Below, piece by piece: positions 62,240 through 64,000 of a stretch of DNA of 64,000 nucleotides. Both the position numbers and the translations under genes were made by a program. Numbering within the stretch: position 1 is the first letter of the stretch; every line of letters begins with the position of its first letter. Source of the stretch: Myxococcus flavus (GTDB lineage: Bacteria; Myxococcota; Myxococcia; Myxococcales; Myxococcaceae); contig NZ_CP143624.1 of the NCBI RefSeq assembly GCF_050038885.1, positions 744,001 through 808,000 on the forward strand, in the 5' to 3' direction. The notes below the pieces were generated by a model that made no database searches, was not told the DNA's origin, and saw only the letters and a program-made list of their open reading frames with translations.

Positions 62240-64000
62240 ATGCGCGCATTGACCGACCTGTCCTCTGACGCCACCCCTCCTCTGTCGCTGGGCCTGCCGG
62301 GCTTCGTCTTCGAGGACCTGTACCGCCCCAGCGGTCTGCGCCGACTGGCGGAGCGCTTCGACGCGAAGCTCGCGGAGGACGAGCCCGAGCTCTTCCAGTC
62401 CTTCGACGCCTACCGCAAATCGGGCGGCACGAGTGTCAGTGGCGCCGCCGAGTCGGAGCTGCTCATCCGCGTGGCCCGCCACGTGTCGCGCTTCGTCACG
62501 CGCCTCTTCCGCGTGGAGCAGGAGCTGGAGCGCCTGTCCGGCCGCCTCAAGGGCGAGCTGCCGCTCTTCGACTTCAAGCGCGAGTTCATCACCCGCCGCG
62601 TCTTCAAGAAGGGCGCCGCGGACCGCCCGACGCTGGCCGAGTTCCCCTCGCTGGACGCGCGCATGCGGCTGCTTCTGCAGCTGGGCTTCCCCGAGGCGCT
62701 GGCCACCGGTGACCTGGAGCGCGGCCTGGCGGAGTCCATCCTCTCGTTGATGGACCTGGAGCGCCTGTTCTCCAACGCGCTGCCCGCCGAGCGGAAGGAC
62801 GAGGCGGAGGCGCTGCGGGCGCGCTGGGCCGCGCTGCGCGAGGTGCTGCTGTCCACGCCCGAGGGCAAGGATGCCTTCGGCTCCAGCCTCGTCACCACGG
62901 GCGATGACGCCGCGGAGCTCCAGTCCGTGCGCGCGCTGCTGTCGCTGGCGGACCGCTGGACCTACGCGCGGGCCCTGCACCCGGAGACGAAGGAGCTCTT
63001 CCACACCTGGCCCACGCACCGGATTCCCAAGCCCCTGGTGTTCGACCAGCTCGTCCAGCTCCAGCGCCCGGACAACGAACTGCCGGAGGCCACCGAGGGC
63101 CTGGAGCACCACCTGCGCCACCGCGACGGCTTCAAGCTCACCGACCGCCGGGGCACCCCGCGCGACGTGATGAACGAGGTGGACTACTGCGTGCTCTGCC
63201 ACGAGCGGCAGAAGGACTCGTGCTCGTCCGGCTTCCCCGCCAAGGACCCGGTGGCGGAGGGACACCACTACAAGAAGAACCCGCTGGGCATCCCCCTCAA
63301 CGGGTGCCCGCTCGACGAGCGCATCTCCGAGGCGCACCTGCTCAAGCGCGAGGGCAACGCCGTGGCCGCGCTGGCCATGGTGACGCTGGACAACCCGATG
63401 TGCCCGGGCACCGGCCACCGCATCTGCAATGACTGCATGAAGGCCTGCATCTTCCAGAAGCAGGAGCCGGTGAACATCCCCCTGGCGGAGACGGCCACGC
63501 TCACCGACGTGCTGGGCCTGCCCTGGGGCTTCGAAATCTACGGCCTGCTCACGCGCTGGAACCCGCTCAACGTCCGCCGTCCGTATGCGCTGCCCTACGT
63601 GGGCCGCAACGTGCTGGTGGTGGGCCTGGGGCCCGCGGGCTACACGCTGTCGCACTACCTGCTCAACGAGGGCTTCGGCGTCACCGGCGTGGACGGCCTC
63701 AAGATCGAGCCCTTCCCCGACGAGCTCGTGGGCCGCAACGGCCACGCGCTCAAGCCCATCCGTGACTGGGCCGCGCTCACCAGCGAGCTGGACGAGCGCA
63801 TCCTGGAGGGCTTCGGCGGCGTGTCCGAGTACGGAATCACCGTGCGCTGGGACAAGAACTTCCTCACGCTCATCCACCTCACGCTGGCGCGCCGCGAGGG
63901 CTTCCGCATCTTCGGCGGCGTCCGCTTCGGAGGAACGCTGACGGTGGAGGACGCGTGGGCGCTGGGCTTCGACCACATCGCCATCGCCGCTGGCGCGGGA
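62240..64000 (+). CDS. FAD/Fe-S pyridine nucleotide-disulfide-type oxidoreductase, 3' partial
   Basis: The open frame runs from ATG 62240 to the right edge (587 codons, no stop). The first 300 residues are a helical domain of unknown function (MRALTDLSSDATPPLSLGL..., GLEHHLRHRDGFKLTDRRG). A Cys-rich region follows: CVLCHERQKDSC and then MCPGTGHRICNDCMKACIF, enough for one or two 4Fe-4S clusters. The FAD/NAD Rossmann domain starts with NVLVVGLGPAGYTLSHYLL and continues to the window end. This order resembles the glutamate synthase small subunit/DsrL/PreA-type group, which transfers electrons from NAD(P)H to Fe-S or a partner. The N-terminal domain is unusual, so the substrate is unknown. Confidence 0.85.
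   Translation, partial: MRALTDLSSDATPPLSLGLPGFVFEDLYRPSGLRRLAERFDAKLAEDEPELFQSFDAYRKSGGTSVSGAAESELLIRVARHVSRFVTRLFRVEQELERLSGRLKGELPLFDFKREFITRRVFKKGAADRPTLAEFPSLDARMRLLLQLGFPEALATGDLERGLAESILSLMDLERLFSNALPAERKDEAEALRARWAALREVLLSTPEGKDAFGSSLVTTGDDAAELQSVRALLSLADRWTYARALHPETKELFHTWPTHRIPKPLVFDQLVQLQRPDNELPEATEGLEHHLRHRDGFKLTDRRGTPRDVMNEVDYCVLCHERQKDSCSSGFPAKDPVAEGHHYKKNPLGIPLNGCPLDERISEAHLLKREGNAVAALAMVTLDNPMCPGTGHRICNDCMKACIFQKQEPVNIPLAETATLTDVLGLPWGFEIYGLLTRWNPLNVRRPYALPYVGRNVLVVGLGPAGYTLSHYLLNEGFGVTGVDGLKIEPFPDELVGRNGHALKPIRDWAALTSELDERILEGFGGVSEYGITVRWDKNFLTLIHLTLARREGFRIFGGVRFGGTLTVEDAWALGFDHIAIAAGAG

Overview
The window is very GC-rich (close to 70% by eye) with strong third-position G/C bias and dense genes on both strands. 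It carries no phage, insertion sequence or CRISPR array. A phytase-like protein ends in a Cys-Ser-Cys / hydrophobic / RRRR tail (MYXO-CTERM type). With the many lipoproteins and TPR proteins, a MalT-type LuxR regulator and a GDP-deoxymannose/glycosyltransferase locus, this points to a predatory soil myxobacterium of the Myxococcaceae (Myxococcus, Corallococcus or Pyxidicoccus type). The genus is inference.

Layout, left part (1-32 kb), mostly small independent units: a zinc-ribbon protein cut by the left edge; a lipoprotein with an EPDAGT-repeat stalk; a divergent ICMT/TetR pair with overlapping start codons; a secreted esterase; a GT-C-like membrane protein; MarR facing a tandem DUF1428 gene plus a VOC gene; MtgA; a gene frameshifted in a C7 run; a siderophore-binding protein; a membrane-anchored ferritin-like protein; a three-gene molybdenum hydroxylase operon; a metallopeptidase/TPR lipoprotein; an EEP nuclease/phosphatase; a ChaN-like lipoprotein; a 2OG-Fe(II) oxygenase next to an ATP-grasp enzyme; a beta-propeller/diheme peroxidase opposite a LuxR regulator; GNAT and YdeI/OmpD-like genes; a gene remnant and a TIMP-like secreted protein.

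Middle part (32-43.5 kb): cupin and cold-shock genes; a four-gene envelope/metal-stress operon (Spy/CpxP-like protein, His-rich membrane peptide, OmpR regulator, histidine kinase with a His-rich N-terminus); a leftward operon of heme O synthase, ABC ATPase, ABC permease and a cupredoxin-like lipoprotein, which looks like oxidase/copper maturation; and a large membrane TPR protein.

Right part (43.5-64 kb): tRNA-Ala(CGC) with a clear promoter and terminator; a DUF2760-Hsp70-Hsp70 operon of non-canonical chaperones; a zinc-ribbon protein; a secreted 5'-nucleotidase; the phytase-like propeller; gmd-rmd for GDP-D-rhamnose; a small NADAR/lipoprotein group; a polysaccharide glycosyltransferase group; and an FAD/Fe-S oxidoreductase cut by the right edge.

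The combinations most likely to repay study are the 2OG oxygenase/ATP-grasp pair, the His-rich two-component operon, the DUF2760-Hsp70-Hsp70 operon and the MarR operator embedded in a divergent promoter. No single locus is an obvious new defence or biosynthetic system.
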